Assembly (NCBI GenBank): GCA_937884975.1
Contig: CAKZZS010000023.1
Span: 111,119 to 175,118, forward strand
Direction: 5' to 3'
Source: an uncultured Clostridia bacterium
GTDB taxonomy: Bacteria; Bacillota; Clostridia; Oscillospirales; Acutalibacteraceae
DNA length: 64,000 nt
In this document: positions 42,669 to 52,513 of the stretch, piece by piece
How the letters are laid out: the number at the start of each line of letters is the position of its first letter
How positions within the stretch are numbered: the stretch's first letter is position 1
Translations under genes and position numbers: made by a program
Notes under the pieces: model-generated
Told to the model about the DNA's origin: nothing
What the model saw: only the letters and a program-made list of their open reading frames with translations
Database searches by the model: none

Positions 42669-44576
42669 TTATTTATCCGCGCCGGTAAAATTCGGAACCA
42701 ATGCCTTTAAGAAAAGCCTTGCCTTCTGGGGCGAGAGTCTGTTTATTTTGCTTATGTATTCAATAAGCAGTTCGTCGTCAAAATCAACCGGCGACGTAAC
42801 AAAAATCTTGCTGTTCTGGGTGGTTCTGCGGTTTTCGTTTTCCTCTTCAAGAGAAAGCTCCTCGTAAAGCTTTTCGCCCGGGCGAAGCCCCGTAAAGACG
42901 ATATCGATATCCTTATACGGTTCAAAGCCCGAAAGCTTTATAAGGTTTTCCGCAAGCGTGACGATTTTAACGGGCTCGCCCATATCGAGAACGAATATTT
43001 CACCGCCAGACGCCAGACCGCCTGCCTGAACGACAAGCTGAGCCGCTTCGGGAATTGTCATAAAGTAGCGCGTGATATCGGGGTGAGTGACGGTAATCGG
43101 TCCGCCGTTTTCAAGCTGCTTTTTGAAAATCGGGATAACGCTTCCGTGCGAGCCGAGAACGTTTCCGAAACGCACCGCGGCGAATTTCGTGTCGGATGAA
43201 ATTCTGCTGAAATGCTGAACAATAAGCTCGGCAACTCGCTTTGTTGCGCCCATAACGTTTGCAGGGTTTACCGCCTTGTCGGTTGAAAGCAGGACAAAGT
43301 TTTTGACCTTGTAATCGTTTGAGCAAAGCGCTGTGTTATAGGTGCCGAGAATGTTGTTTTTAATCGCCTCAAGCGGACTGTCCTCCATAAGCGGAACGTG
43401 CTTGTGCGCCGCCGCGTGGAATACGCAGGAGGGATGGAACTCCTCAAACACCTCTTTAAGCCTTGAAATATCGCGGACGGAGCCTATGCGTATTGCAATT
43501 TCGGGATTTCCGTAATATTTCGAGTCAAGGCTGTTTTTAAGCGTGAACGCCTCGTTTTCATATATGTCAAAGATAACTATTTTTTCGGGACGGTATCTTG
43601 CTATCTGACGGCAAAGCTCACTGCCTATCGAGCCGCCGCCGCCCGTTACAAGAATTGTCTGGTCGGTAACGTACTTACAGACCTCGGGGTCGAGCTTAAC
43701 CTCGGGACGGGAGAGAAGGTCAAGAATATCGACCTTTCTGAATTTTTCATAAATCTTGTCCTTCGCGTTTGAAAGCTCGTCCAGACCGGGTGAAACCTTG
43801 ATGTCACAGCCGGTTGACATACAGATATTTAAAATTTCTTTTTTTCTGTCGGGCTCCGCGGACGGAATGCAGTAGATGATTTCGTTTACCTTATATCTCT
43901 TTGCGATATCGGGAATAATATCACAGTCGCCGACTATCGGAACGCCGCTTACGGAATAGCCGTTTTTATTTTTGTCGTCGTCAACAATTACAACGGGGTT
44001 GCCGAATCGGTAGCCGCCCTGCTGCATTTCCTTAAGAACCGTTGTGCCCATTGCGCCTGCGCCGATAATCATTATGCGCTTGTCGGCGTTAATGCCGGAA
44101 TTGCGGTAACGCTCCTTAATAATAGTGTCAACGAGTCTGTAAAAAATCCTCGAACCGATAATGAATACAAGCGTTATAAGAAGTCCGTCAAAATACGCCG
44201 CATAGGGGTAAACCCAGTACAGCTTCTGTTCGCCCGTAGAGAGCGTAATTGTAATAAGCTGGGATTTCATAACAAAGTAATCCGCAAAGGCGGCGACAAC
44301 GGAAGCAATAGTGGTTGCAACCGCAAGCTTTACAATATCGATGAATGAAGCGTTTTTCCACGATATTTTATATATTTTGAAAAATACAAATGTCACAAGG
44401 AGAATAAGCGTAAGAAGCGGAAAACGGTATAAAAACTGTATCCAGCGGAATTCGCCCAGGTGAATGCTCAACTTATGAAGCATTAAGGAAAAAACATACG
44501 AAATATTTATAAAAAAAGCGTCAAGAATAATCAGCAACGCAATTTTTGTTCTGTTTTGTAAGGTCATTTTTCTCAT
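42669..44576 (-). CDS. CapD/FlaA1-like nucleotide-sugar 4,6-dehydratase
   Basis: The 635-residue protein has four N-terminal membrane helices, a first nucleotide-binding CoA-like domain ('IIGAGAMGTTVLKE') and a second SDR domain with 'VTGGGGSIGSELCRQI'. This is the PglF/WbpM/CapD architecture, enzymes that convert UDP-GlcNAc to a 4-keto-6-deoxy sugar for surface glycans. The SDR catalytic motif reads 'LLSTDKAVNPANVMGATKR', where Tyr is replaced by Met, as in this family. GGAGAG precedes the ATG. No other glycan genes are adjacent. Confidence 0.9.
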   Translation of the reverse strand: MRKMTLQNRTKIALLIILDAFFINISYVFSLMLHKLSIHLGEFRWIQFLYRFPLLTLILLVTFVFFKIYKISWKNASFIDIVKLAVATTIASVVAAFADYFVMKSQLITITLSTGEQKLYWVYPYAAYFDGLLITLVFIIGSRIFYRLVDTIIKERYRNSGINADKRIMIIGAGAMGTTVLKEMQQGGYRFGNPVVIVDDDKNKNGYSVSGVPIVGDCDIIPDIAKRYKVNEIIYCIPSAEPDRKKEILNICMSTGCDIKVSPGLDELSNAKDKIYEKFRKVDILDLLSRPEVKLDPEVCKYVTDQTILVTGGGGSIGSELCRQIARYRPEKIVIFDIYENEAFTLKNSLDSKYYGNPEIAIRIGSVRDISRLKEVFEEFHPSCVFHAAAHKHVPLMEDSPLEAIKNNILGTYNTALCSNDYKVKNFVLLSTDKAVNPANVMGATKRVAELIVQHFSRISSDTKFAAVRFGNVLGSHGSVIPIFKKQLENGGPITVTHPDITRYFMTIPEAAQLVVQAGGLASGGEIFVLDMGEPVKIVTLAENLIKLSGFEPYKDIDIVFTGLRPGEKLYEELSLEEENENRRTTQNSKIFVTSPVDFDDELLIEYISKINRLSPQKARLFLKALVPNFTGADK

Positions 44577-44749
44577 TTTACAGACTCTCCGTTTTTAATT
44601 GATTAAGGTTTTGAAACCATATATAGTCTTATAATACAATTATTCTTTTAAAAAGTCAACTGAACTCTTTAACAAAACGCAGTTAAAATAATTGAGTATT
44701 TTTACAAGAAAAAATGAGGCAAAACGGCTGTAAATATGGGGCTTTTATC

Positions 44750-44778
44750 TTGATAATTATGACAAATTATAGTATAAT
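44750..44778 (+). promoter_or_regulatory. Predicted promoter of the recJ operon
   Basis: TTGATA (44750-44755) and TATAAT (44773-44778) with a 17-base spacer, 32 bases upstream of the recJ ATG. It probably drives a run of nine genes up to the HU gene. Confidence 0.75.
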
Positions 44779-44810
44779 AATATATTATTGGATTAAGGAG
44801 GTGCCGTAAA

Positions 44811-46844
44811 ATGTTCAGAAAAAAGTGGTCTTTGTCTGCGCTTGAAAAAGAACAGGCGGCGCTTCTTGCTGAAAATATGAGTCTTGACCCGTTTATTGCG
44901 CTTATGCTCGTTTCGCGTGGAATAACCGCTCCGCTTGATATTGACGAATTCTTTTCTTCCGACGTGATTTTAAGCAGTCCGTTCGGCATAAGGGATATGG
45001 ACAAGGCGGTTGACAGAATCCGCCCCGCTATTGAGTCAAAGGAAAAAATCGCAGTTTTCGGCGATTACGACGCGGACGGCGTTACGGCGACGGCTCTTTT
45101 GTATTCTTATCTTAAAAGCTGCGGCGCTGACGCGGTTTACTATATTCCCGACCGGATGACCGAGGGCTACGGCACAAGCATTGAGGCAATTGACGAATTG
45201 AATAAACAGGGCGTAAAGCTCATTATTACTGTTGATAACGGCATAGCCGCCGTCGAAGAGACCGAATATGCAAAAAAACTCGGAATAGATATGGTAATAA
45301 CCGACCACCATAAGGCAGGCTCGGTACTGCCCGACGCGGTTGCGGTTGTCGACCCTCACAGAGAGGATGACCCGTCTCCCTTTAAGGAGTGGGCAGGAGT
45401 CGGCGTTGCTTTTAAGCTCGTCAGCGCAATTGAGGGCGTTGACGGCGAAAGCCTGCTTGAAGAATACAGCGACCTTATCGCAATAGGAACTCTGGCGGAC
45501 GTTGTTTCACTTACAAATGAAAACCGCGCGTTGGTAAAAGCCGGGCTTGAAAAAATAAATTCCGCTCCGAGGCTCGGAATAGAAATGATAAAGCAGATTT
45601 CCTCTGCTTCAAAATCTCTTTCGTCAACGGGAGTTGTGTTTACCGTTGCGCCGAGGATAAACGCCGCCGGAAGAATGGGCTCTGCGTACAGGGCGCTCGA
45701 GCTGCTTTTGTGCGAAGATGGGCAAAGAGCAAGAAGTCTTGCAGAAGAAATTGACTCGGCGAATAAAACCCGTCAGAGCGTTGAAGCTGACATCACGCGT
45801 CAGGCTATAAATTCAATTGAAGAAAACGGGTATAAATATGACAGAGTGCTTGTCGTTTCGGGCAAGGGCTGGCATTCGGGCGTTATAGGCATAGTAGCCG
45901 CAAGGCTTGTTGAAAAATACGGAAAGCCTGCTGTTGTAATTGCGGTGGATGAGGACGGGGCAAAGGGCTCCGCAAGAAGCCTCGGCGATTTTTCAATGTA
46001 TGACGCGCTTCTTTCGTGCGAAAAAATGCTTACCCATTTCGGCGGACATACTCTTGCCGCAGGACTCGGTATTGAAAAGGAAAACATCGGTTTGTTCAGA
46101 AAAGCGATAAACAGCTACGCTTCGAATAAACCCATGCCTTTCCCGACTCTTAAGCTTGACTGTAAGCTCAACCCGTCCTACATAACGGTTGAGCTTGCAA
46201 ATAACCTTTCGTCTATGGAGCCTTACGGCAACGGAAATGACCAGCCGCTTTTCGGTCTTTACGGAATGACCGTTGCGTCCGTTCACCCCGTCGGCGACGG
46301 AAAGCACTTAAGAATGACCCTTACAAAGGGCGACGCCGGCGTTTCGGTTGTAAAATTCGGTACGAGCGTGGACGCATTCCCGTTTGTTGCAGGGGATAAG
46401 GTCGATATTGCCGTTAAGCTTGAGAGAAACGAGTACAGGGGTGAAATAAGAGCCTCCGTCCAGATGAGGGATATACGTTTTTCGGGCGTTGACGAAGATA
46501 AAAGAGTTGAAAGCGTAAGACTTTATGAAAGCTATTACAGGCGTCAGGAGCTTGAAAGGGAAAAGCTTGAGCTCCTTTTACCCGACAGAGAATTTCTTGG
46601 AAAGGTATTCACTTATATTAAAAATAATCCTGCGCGTTTTCTTGACAGCGAAACTCTCTGCGTAAGAATGGGACTGCCAATGGATTATTACGCAAAGCTT
46701 CTTATTGCGCTTGACGTGCTTGAGGAGCTGAAGACGGTACAAAAAAGCGAAAACGGGAATTATTTTATTCCCGAAACTATTGAAAAAACCGACCTTTCAA
46801 GGTCAAAAATTTTAAACGATATAGAGGGGAGGCTTACCCGGTGA
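44811..46844 (+). CDS. recJ: Single-stranded-DNA-specific exonuclease RecJ
   Basis: RecJ degrades single-stranded DNA 5' to 3' in recombination and repair. The 677-residue protein has the DHH phosphoesterase motifs 'VFGDYDADGVTATALL', 'TVDNGIAA' and 'VITDHHKAG', then the DHHA1 domain with 'GWHSGVIGIVAARL' and 'FGGHTLAAG', and an OB-fold. It is shorter than B. subtilis RecJ. GGAGG lies 9 bases before ATG. Its stop overlaps the relA start, opening a long repair and stress operon. Confidence 0.93.
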   Translation: MFRKKWSLSALEKEQAALLAENMSLDPFIALMLVSRGITAPLDIDEFFSSDVILSSPFGIRDMDKAVDRIRPAIESKEKIAVFGDYDADGVTATALLYSYLKSCGADAVYYIPDRMTEGYGTSIEAIDELNKQGVKLIITVDNGIAAVEETEYAKKLGIDMVITDHHKAGSVLPDAVAVVDPHREDDPSPFKEWAGVGVAFKLVSAIEGVDGESLLEEYSDLIAIGTLADVVSLTNENRALVKAGLEKINSAPRLGIEMIKQISSASKSLSSTGVVFTVAPRINAAGRMGSAYRALELLLCEDGQRARSLAEEIDSANKTRQSVEADITRQAINSIEENGYKYDRVLVVSGKGWHSGVIGIVAARLVEKYGKPAVVIAVDEDGAKGSARSLGDFSMYDALLSCEKMLTHFGGHTLAAGLGIEKENIGLFRKAINSYASNKPMPFPTLKLDCKLNPSYITVELANNLSSMEPYGNGNDQPLFGLYGMTVASVHPVGDGKHLRMTLTKGDAGVSVVKFGTSVDAFPFVAGDKVDIAVKLERNEYRGEIRASVQMRDIRFSGVDEDKRVESVRLYESYYRRQELEREKLELLLPDREFLGKVFTYIKNNPARFLDSETLCVRMGLPMDYYAKLLIALDVLEELKTVQKSENGNYFIPETIEKTDLSRSKILNDIEGRLTR

Positions 46845-49033
46845 ATGACGAAATCAGAGCTGATTATGAACAGCTCAAAGCGATTCTTAAAGAGAGTTAT
46901 TCAAAAGAAGAGTTGAGCGTGGTTGACGCCGCGTTCGACAAGGCTTTTGTCGCTCACAGGGCGCAGCTTCGCCATTCCGGCCAGCCTTATATCATTCATC
47001 CAATTGCCGTTGCAACCATTCTTGCAAAGCTTGGTATGGATTATCAGTCCGTTGCGGCGGCTCTTCTTCACGATACGGTTGAGGACACCGACGTCACGCT
47101 TGAGGATATACAAAACGAATTCGGTAACGATATTGCGTCGCTTGTTGACGGCGTTACAAAGCTCGGTAAGGTTCCGTGGATTTCACGCGAGGAGCAGCAG
47201 GCGGAAAACGTAAGAAAGCTTTTGCTTGCGATGAGTGAGGATATAAGGGTTATTATAATAAAGCTCGCCGACCGTACCCACAATATGCGAACTCTTGACT
47301 TCGTTGCGCCGCAGAAAAGGCGTGATACGGCGCTTGAAACTCTTGAAATATATGCTCCCATAGCTCACCGACTCGGTATCCGAGCGATTAAAGAGGAGCT
47401 TGAGGACAGGGCTATACGTTTTCTTGACCCGATAGCTTATCAGGATATTGAAAAATACGTTGACAATATGACGCGTTCGCGCGGCGATTTCTTAAAGCAA
47501 ATTAAGGATAACATTTATAAAAGAGTTTCGTCGGAGGTAAGCAACGTTGTAATTGAGGCGCGAATAAAAAGCGCTCACGGCATTTACCGTAAAATGTATA
47601 TGCAGCAGAAAAGCTTTGACGAAATTTACGATATTTTCGCCGTCAGGCTCATAGTTGACAGCGTAATAGACTGCTATAACTGCCTTGGCATTATTCACGA
47701 TATGTATAAGCCGCTTCCCGGAAGATTCAAGGACTATATTTCCACCCCGAAGCCGAATATGTACCAGTCGCTTCATACGACTCTTCTGGGCAAGGAGGGC
47801 ATTCCCTTTGAGGTACAGATAAGGACAAAGGAAATGAACCACACCGCCGAATACGGTATTGCGGCGCACTGGAAATATAAGGACGGCGTAAAGGATAATT
47901 TGCGTTTTGAGGAAAGGCTTTCGTGGATTAGGCAAATGCTTGAAACCCAGACCAGCTCCTCGGACGTTAAAGAAATAGTAAGGACGATTAAAACCGACCT
48001 CGCTCCGGAGGAAACCTTTGTTTTCACCCCGAAGGGCGACGTTATAAATTTGCCCGTCGGCGCAACGGTAATCGACTTTGCCTATGCCATCCACTCCGCG
48101 GTCGGTCACAAGATGGTCGGAGCAAAGGTGGACGGAAGAATTGTTCCGCTTGACTACAAGGTAAAAACAGGCGAGATTATTGAGGTTCTGACCTCCTCGC
48201 AACAGGGCAAGGGACCCAGCCGCGACTGGCTGAATATTGTCAGAACGAGTCAGGCGAGAAGTAAAATCCGCGCATGGTTTAAAAAAGAGAGAAAAGAAGA
48301 AAATATTGTTGAGGGTAAGGCGGAGGTTGAAAGCCAGTTTCGCAAGAGCTTTATCCGCTTTGAAAATGAAGAGGAAACCGAAAAATTCCTTGAAAAAATC
48401 GCCGAAAGACAGCGCTGTAATTCGGTTGAGGAATTTTATGCCGCTATCGGCTACGGCGGAATAAACCTTAAAAATCTTATGCCGGGTATCCGTGAGGAGT
48501 ACAATAAAATTTCCGCTTCCCAGAAAAAGGTTCCCGACGAAATTGTTCCCGTGGCTCCGAGAAAAAGCTCGGGCAGTAACGGCGTTATCGTTGAGGGTAT
48601 TGACAACTGTCTTGTAAAGCTTTCAAAGTGCTGTAATCCGCTTCCGGGCGACAGCATTATCGGCTTTATCACTCGCGGACACGGCGTTTCCGTTCATAAG
48701 AGGGACTGCCCGAATGTACCTAAAAATGTTGCATACGCCTCCGAACCCGAGCGCTGGATTAACGCTTCGTGGGACAAGAACGTAAAAACCGAATCCTTCC
48801 AGGCAACGCTTCAGATTACCTGTATTCAGCGTATCGGTCTTATGGCTGATATTTCAACGCTTCTTGCAAATATGCACGTCAATATCAACGCCATTTCCAC
48901 AAGGGAGTATAAGGACACAAGAAACGAAATGCTTCTTACCATTACGGTTTCGAGTCTTGAACACCTTAATAACGTTACGGAAAAGATAAAGAAAATTGAC
49001 AGCATTCTTGAAATAGAAAGAACGGGACTTTGA
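46841..49033 (+). CDS. relA: Bifunctional (p)ppGpp synthetase/hydrolase RelA/SpoT
   Basis: The 730-residue protein makes and degrades (p)ppGpp, the stringent-response signal. An HD hydrolase domain ('LLHDTVEDT', 'KLADRTHNM') is followed by the synthetase ('[20 protein letters not shown]'), a TGS domain ('[16 protein letters not shown]'), a zinc-finger region ('[13 protein letters not shown]') and a C-terminal ACT domain. Both active sites look intact. It starts at GTG 46841, with GGGAGG about 9 bases upstream, overlapping the recJ stop. Confidence 0.95.
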   Translation: MNDEIRADYEQLKAILKESYSKEELSVVDAAFDKAFVAHRAQLRHSGQPYIIHPIAVATILAKLGMDYQSVAAALLHDTVEDTDVTLEDIQNEFGNDIASLVDGVTKLGKVPWISREEQQAENVRKLLLAMSEDIRVIIIKLADRTHNMRTLDFVAPQKRRDTALETLEIYAPIAHRLGIRAIKEELEDRAIRFLDPIAYQDIEKYVDNMTRSRGDFLKQIKDNIYKRVSSEVSNVVIEARIKSAHGIYRKMYMQQKSFDEIYDIFAVRLIVDSVIDCYNCLGIIHDMYKPLPGRFKDYISTPKPNMYQSLHTTLLGKEGIPFEVQIRTKEMNHTAEYGIAAHWKYKDGVKDNLRFEERLSWIRQMLETQTSSSDVKEIVRTIKTDLAPEETFVFTPKGDVINLPVGATVIDFAYAIHSAVGHKMVGAKVDGRIVPLDYKVKTGEIIEVLTSSQQGKGPSRDWLNIVRTSQARSKIRAWFKKERKEENIVEGKAEVESQFRKSFIRFENEEETEKFLEKIAERQRCNSVEEFYAAIGYGGINLKNLMPGIREEYNKISASQKKVPDEIVPVAPRKSSGSNGVIVEGIDNCLVKLSKCCNPLPGDSIIGFITRGHGVSVHKRDCPNVPKNVAYASEPERWINASWDKNVKTESFQATLQITCIQRIGLMADISTLLANMHVNINAISTREYKDTRNEMLLTITVSSLEHLNNVTEKIKKIDSILEIERTGL

Positions 49034-49034
49034 T

Positions 49035-49496
49035 ATGAGAGCGGTTATCCAAAGGGTTTTGAATTCGTCCGTTACGGTTGACGGAGAAACGGTCGGAAAA
49101 ATCGAAAAGGGCTTTATGCTGCTTCTTGGCGTAATGGACGGCGACACCGAAAGCGAAGCCGAGCTTCTTGCGCGAAAGACCGCCATGCTTCGCGTATTCG
49201 AGGATGAAAACGGGAAAATGAACCTTTCCGTGCTGGATATTGGCGGTGAAATTCTTTGCGTTTCCCAGTTTACGCTTTGCGCCGACACGAAAAAGGGCAA
49301 CAGACCGTCCTTTACCCCGTCCGCAGAGCCGAAGGAAGCGAAAAGGCTGTATGAATATTTCTGTCAGCAGTTAAAGCTTAACGGAGTAGAAAAGGTTGAA
49401 AAGGGCGTGTTCGGCGCGGATATGAAGGTCAAGCTTGTAAACGACGGGCCGGTCACGATTTGCCTTGACACTGACACTTGGAGTAAGACAAAATGA
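49035..49496 (+). CDS. dtd: D-aminoacyl-tRNA deacylase
   Basis: Dtd removes D-amino acids from tRNA. The 153-residue protein starts '[18 protein letters not shown]', and has the active-site 'VSQFTL' and '[13 protein letters not shown]' motifs. Length is typical. It lies 1 base after relA and overlaps the next gene by 4 bases; the relA-dtd order is common in Firmicutes. Confidence 0.95.
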   Translation: MRAVIQRVLNSSVTVDGETVGKIEKGFMLLLGVMDGDTESEAELLARKTAMLRVFEDENGKMNLSVLDIGGEILCVSQFTLCADTKKGNRPSFTPSAEPKEAKRLYEYFCQQLKLNGVEKVEKGVFGADMKVKLVNDGPVTICLDTDTWSKTK

Positions 49497-50104
49497 AAAT
49501 CAGAGTTGTTCCGACGGGACCCATAAAAGCAAATTGCTACATAGTCTTTGACGAAAAAAGTCTTGAGGGCGCCGTAATTGACCCCGGCTCCTTTGACAGT
49601 TTGGTTCAGTCGGCTATTGACGGACTGAAAATAAAATATATCATCTGCACTCACGGGCATTTTGACCATATCCTCGGAGTAGGGGAAATGCAAAAGGCTA
49701 CGGGCGCAAAGCTTCTTATCCATAAGGACGACGAGGAGTGCCTGACCGAATCAAGAGCTAACCTTATTGATGAAGAGTATTTCGGAAGAAAAATTATTCT
49801 TAAAGCCGACCGTCTTCTTTCGGACGGATATGAAATCCGTTTCGGCGACATCACGCTTGAGGTAATTCATACGCCCGGTCACTCAAGGGGAAGCATTGTG
49901 CTTGCGGATAAAAAGAACAGAATCCTCTTTACGGGCGACACTCTTTTTGCAGGCGGAACGGGAAGAACGGATTTTTACGGTTCGGACATAAACAAAATGC
50001 GTCAGTCGGTTAAAAGGCTTTTATCTCTTGAGGGCGATTATCATATCCTGCCCGGTCATGACAGCGACACCTTTCTTTCGGATGAAAGGAAATACTACCT
50101 ATGA
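49493..50104 (+). CDS. Metallo-beta-lactamase-fold hydrolase (glyoxalase II-like)
   Basis: The 203-residue protein has the metal site 'CTHGHFDHI', with '[10 protein letters not shown]' and '[17 protein letters not shown]' downstream and a final His in 'LPGHDSDT'. Small GloB-like hydrolases of this type act on thioesters or similar bonds; the substrate is unknown. Its start overlaps dtd and its stop overlaps hemZ, so it is co-translated with both. Confidence 0.88.
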   Translation: MKIRVVPTGPIKANCYIVFDEKSLEGAVIDPGSFDSLVQSAIDGLKIKYIICTHGHFDHILGVGEMQKATGAKLLIHKDDEECLTESRANLIDEEYFGRKIILKADRLLSDGYEIRFGDITLEVIHTPGHSRGSIVLADKKNRILFTGDTLFAGGTGRTDFYGSDINKMRQSVKRLLSLEGDYHILPGHDSDTFLSDERKYYL

Positions 50105-51525
50105 GGCTTGTAATTCTTAACCATCCTTTCAGGTATGAAATGGAAAAGCTCTCGCGTGAGTTTTTTCCGGAAGGAATTGAAATTAAAGAAGAGGTTTCGG
50201 GCGAAAGGGAAATAGTGACTTCGCTTTTCGAAAACGAAATAAGTGTTCGCTTTGATTCGCTCGAAAAAAGAGCGGATATTAGTTCTCTTAAGGAAAAGAA
50301 CGATATTGAGCGTTTAATGGCTCAGCTTCTTTATTCCGTTTTGAGCGAAAAGACCTGCTATTCGCCGTCGTGGGGAATACTTACGGGAATCCGCCCGTCA
50401 AAGGTAATGAGAAATAATATTTCCCGTTCAGGCGAACAGAAAGCAAAAAAGTATTTCACCGATGAGCTTTTCGTAAGCGAAAAGAAAACAGACCTTGCCC
50501 TTGAGGTTGCAAAAAGGGAACAGAAAATAATTGATTTATCAAAAAATAATTCCTTCAGCCTTTATATTTCAATTCCGTTTTGCCCTACGAGGTGCTCTTA
50601 CTGTTCGTTCATTTCCCATTCCTACGAAAGCGTAAAAAAGCTTATTCCCGAATATGTTGAAAAACTCGTAGAGGAAATAAGGCTTACGGGGAAAATTGCG
50701 AAGGATCTCGGATTAAAGCTTGAAACGGTTTATTTCGGCGGCGGAACGCCGACAACTCTTGAAGCGGATGACTTAAAGGCAATTACCTGTGCCGTATCGG
50801 AAAGCTTTGACACCGAAAAATTGAGGGAATATACCGTTGAAGCAGGGCGACCCGACACGGTTACTGCCGAAAAGCTTGATGTTTTAAAGCAAAGCGGCGT
50901 GACAAGAATCAGCATAAATCCCCAGTCGTTTAATGACGGCGTTTTGGAGGCTATCGGCAGACGTCACACGGGAAAACAGACTGAGGAAGCCTTTCTCCTC
51001 GCGCGAGAAAAGGGCTTTGACAATATAAATATGGATTTGATAGCAGGCTTGCCGACGGACACTCTTTCGGGCTTTAAAAACACTCTTGACAAGGTGCTTT
51101 CGCTTTCCCCCGAAAATATCACCGTGCACACTCTTTCAATAAAGCGTTCGTCCTTTTTGTCGGAAAAGGCTGACTATTCAGCGGCGCTTCTTGCCGAACA
51201 AATGCTTCTTGAAACCGAAAAAAGGCTTTACGGAAATTATTTTCCCTACTATATGTACCGCCAGTCAAAAACTCTCGGAAACCTTGAAAACGTCGGCTGG
51301 TGCAAAGAGGGCAGGGAAGGATTTTACAATATCTTTATGATGGAGGAGGTCCATTCGGTTTTCGCCTGCGGCGCAGGAGCAGTTACGAAGCTCAGAAGCG
51401 TAAAAAACGAAAATATTGAACGGGTGTTTAATTTTAAATATCCGTTTGAATACATAAAGGATTACGAGTCCGTAATTAAGCGTAAGGACAGAATATACGG
51501 GTTTTACAATTCATATAATAATTAG
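50101..51525 (+). CDS. hemZ: HemZ-type radical SAM protein (coproporphyrinogen dehydrogenase family)
   Basis: The 474-residue protein has an N-terminal domain typical of HemZ, then a radical SAM core with 'CPTRCSYCSF' (CX3CX2C, about residues 161-168), 'VYFGGGTPTTL' and 'NMDLIAGLPTDT'. Family members are annotated as oxygen-independent coproporphyrinogen III oxidases, but other haem-related roles are possible. 'RISINPQSFND' matches the HemN-like pattern. It is commonly found after relA/dtd in Clostridia, as here. Confidence 0.88.
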   Translation: MRLVILNHPFRYEMEKLSREFFPEGIEIKEEVSGEREIVTSLFENEISVRFDSLEKRADISSLKEKNDIERLMAQLLYSVLSEKTCYSPSWGILTGIRPSKVMRNNISRSGEQKAKKYFTDELFVSEKKTDLALEVAKREQKIIDLSKNNSFSLYISIPFCPTRCSYCSFISHSYESVKKLIPEYVEKLVEEIRLTGKIAKDLGLKLETVYFGGGTPTTLEADDLKAITCAVSESFDTEKLREYTVEAGRPDTVTAEKLDVLKQSGVTRISINPQSFNDGVLEAIGRRHTGKQTEEAFLLAREKGFDNINMDLIAGLPTDTLSGFKNTLDKVLSLSPENITVHTLSIKRSSFLSEKADYSAALLAEQMLLETEKRLYGNYFPYYMYRQSKTLGNLENVGWCKEGREGFYNIFMMEEVHSVFACGAGAVTKLRSVKNENIERVFNFKYPFEYIKDYESVIKRKDRIYGFYNSYNN

Positions 51526-51553
51526 GCATTTGCCTTGATGCGGAGGAAGTTTT

Positions 51554-52483
51554 ATGGCAAGGATAAACAATTACATTGAGTACATCAACCTTGAGGCGAA
51601 AAACGATCCGGCAGGACTTATTGAAAGAAGCGAGGACCGTTTTAAGAGAATCGTTGACAGCGTTGTTGACGAGTGCATTGAAAAGCATAACGGCAGGCTT
51701 GTCATTATGCTTGCAGGTCCGTCCGCCTCGGGTAAGACCACTACTGCCCATAAAATCAGGCAGAGATTTATTGACAGAGGTGAAAACTGCTATGTGGTTT
51801 CCCTTGACGATTTTTACCTTAACCGTGAGCAGGTGCCCGGTTTCAGCGAGGGCGAGCCGGATTTTGAATCCGTCTATGCGCTCGACTTAAAGCTTATCGA
51901 TTCGTGCCTTCAGTCACTTTTAAGCGGTGAGGAAACCTATCTTCCGTCCTTTGACTTTGAAACGGGTATGAGGGACGACAGGGCGAATTATATCAGGCTC
52001 GGCGAGCACGATGTTGTAATCGTTGAGGGTCTTCACGCGCTTAATCCCATCGTTACCCAGAATATACCCGAAGAATTCCTTTATAAAATTTATATCAGCG
52101 TTTCCTCCCGTATTTATAACGAGGAGAGCGAGGATATAATCCTCAACAAGCGTAATCTGCGTTTTATACGCCGTATGATAAGGGACTATAAATTCAGGGC
52201 AAGCTCGGTTGAAAATACATACCGTATGTGGGACAGCGTCAGAATGGGTGAGGATAAGTACCTTTTCGCTTTCAAGGATTACGCGGACTTGAGAATAAAC
52301 ACCATTCATATTTACGAGCCGTGTATTTTTAAAAGCATCGCTATTGAAATGCTCTCAACCGTGGATGAAAGCAGCATTTATTACAGGGATGCAAAAAAGC
52401 TTATAAGGGCGCTTAACAAGTTTACCCAGATAGATCCCGAAAGTGTTCCCGAAGACTCGCTTCTTCGCGAATTTCTCGGCTGA
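51554..52483 (+). CDS. Uridine kinase / phosphoribulokinase-family nucleoside kinase
   Basis: The 309-residue protein has a P-loop 'LAGPSASGKTTTAHK' (about residues 54-68), 'SLDDFYLNREQVPG' (substrate-binding Asp), 'DVVIVEGLHALNP' and a lid 'RFIRRMIRDY'. This is the PRK/uridine kinase fold; similar Firmicute genes are annotated as nucleoside kinases. The first 45 residues are an extra helical part. CGGAGGA precedes the ATG. Exact substrate is uncertain. Confidence 0.85.
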   Translation: MARINNYIEYINLEAKNDPAGLIERSEDRFKRIVDSVVDECIEKHNGRLVIMLAGPSASGKTTTAHKIRQRFIDRGENCYVVSLDDFYLNREQVPGFSEGEPDFESVYALDLKLIDSCLQSLLSGEETYLPSFDFETGMRDDRANYIRLGEHDVVIVEGLHALNPIVTQNIPEEFLYKIYISVSSRIYNEESEDIILNKRNLRFIRRMIRDYKFRASSVENTYRMWDSVRMGEDKYLFAFKDYADLRINTIHIYEPCIFKSIAIEMLSTVDESSIYYRDAKKLIRALNKFTQIDPESVPEDSLLREFLG

Positions 52484-52513
52484 TAAAAACTATTATCCTA
52501 AGGAGTTGTTATT

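Noticed and set aside
47492..48202. 236-codon reverse-strand open frame inside relA/spoT
   Set aside because: Antisense shadow of conserved synthetase and TGS domains; no supporting signals.
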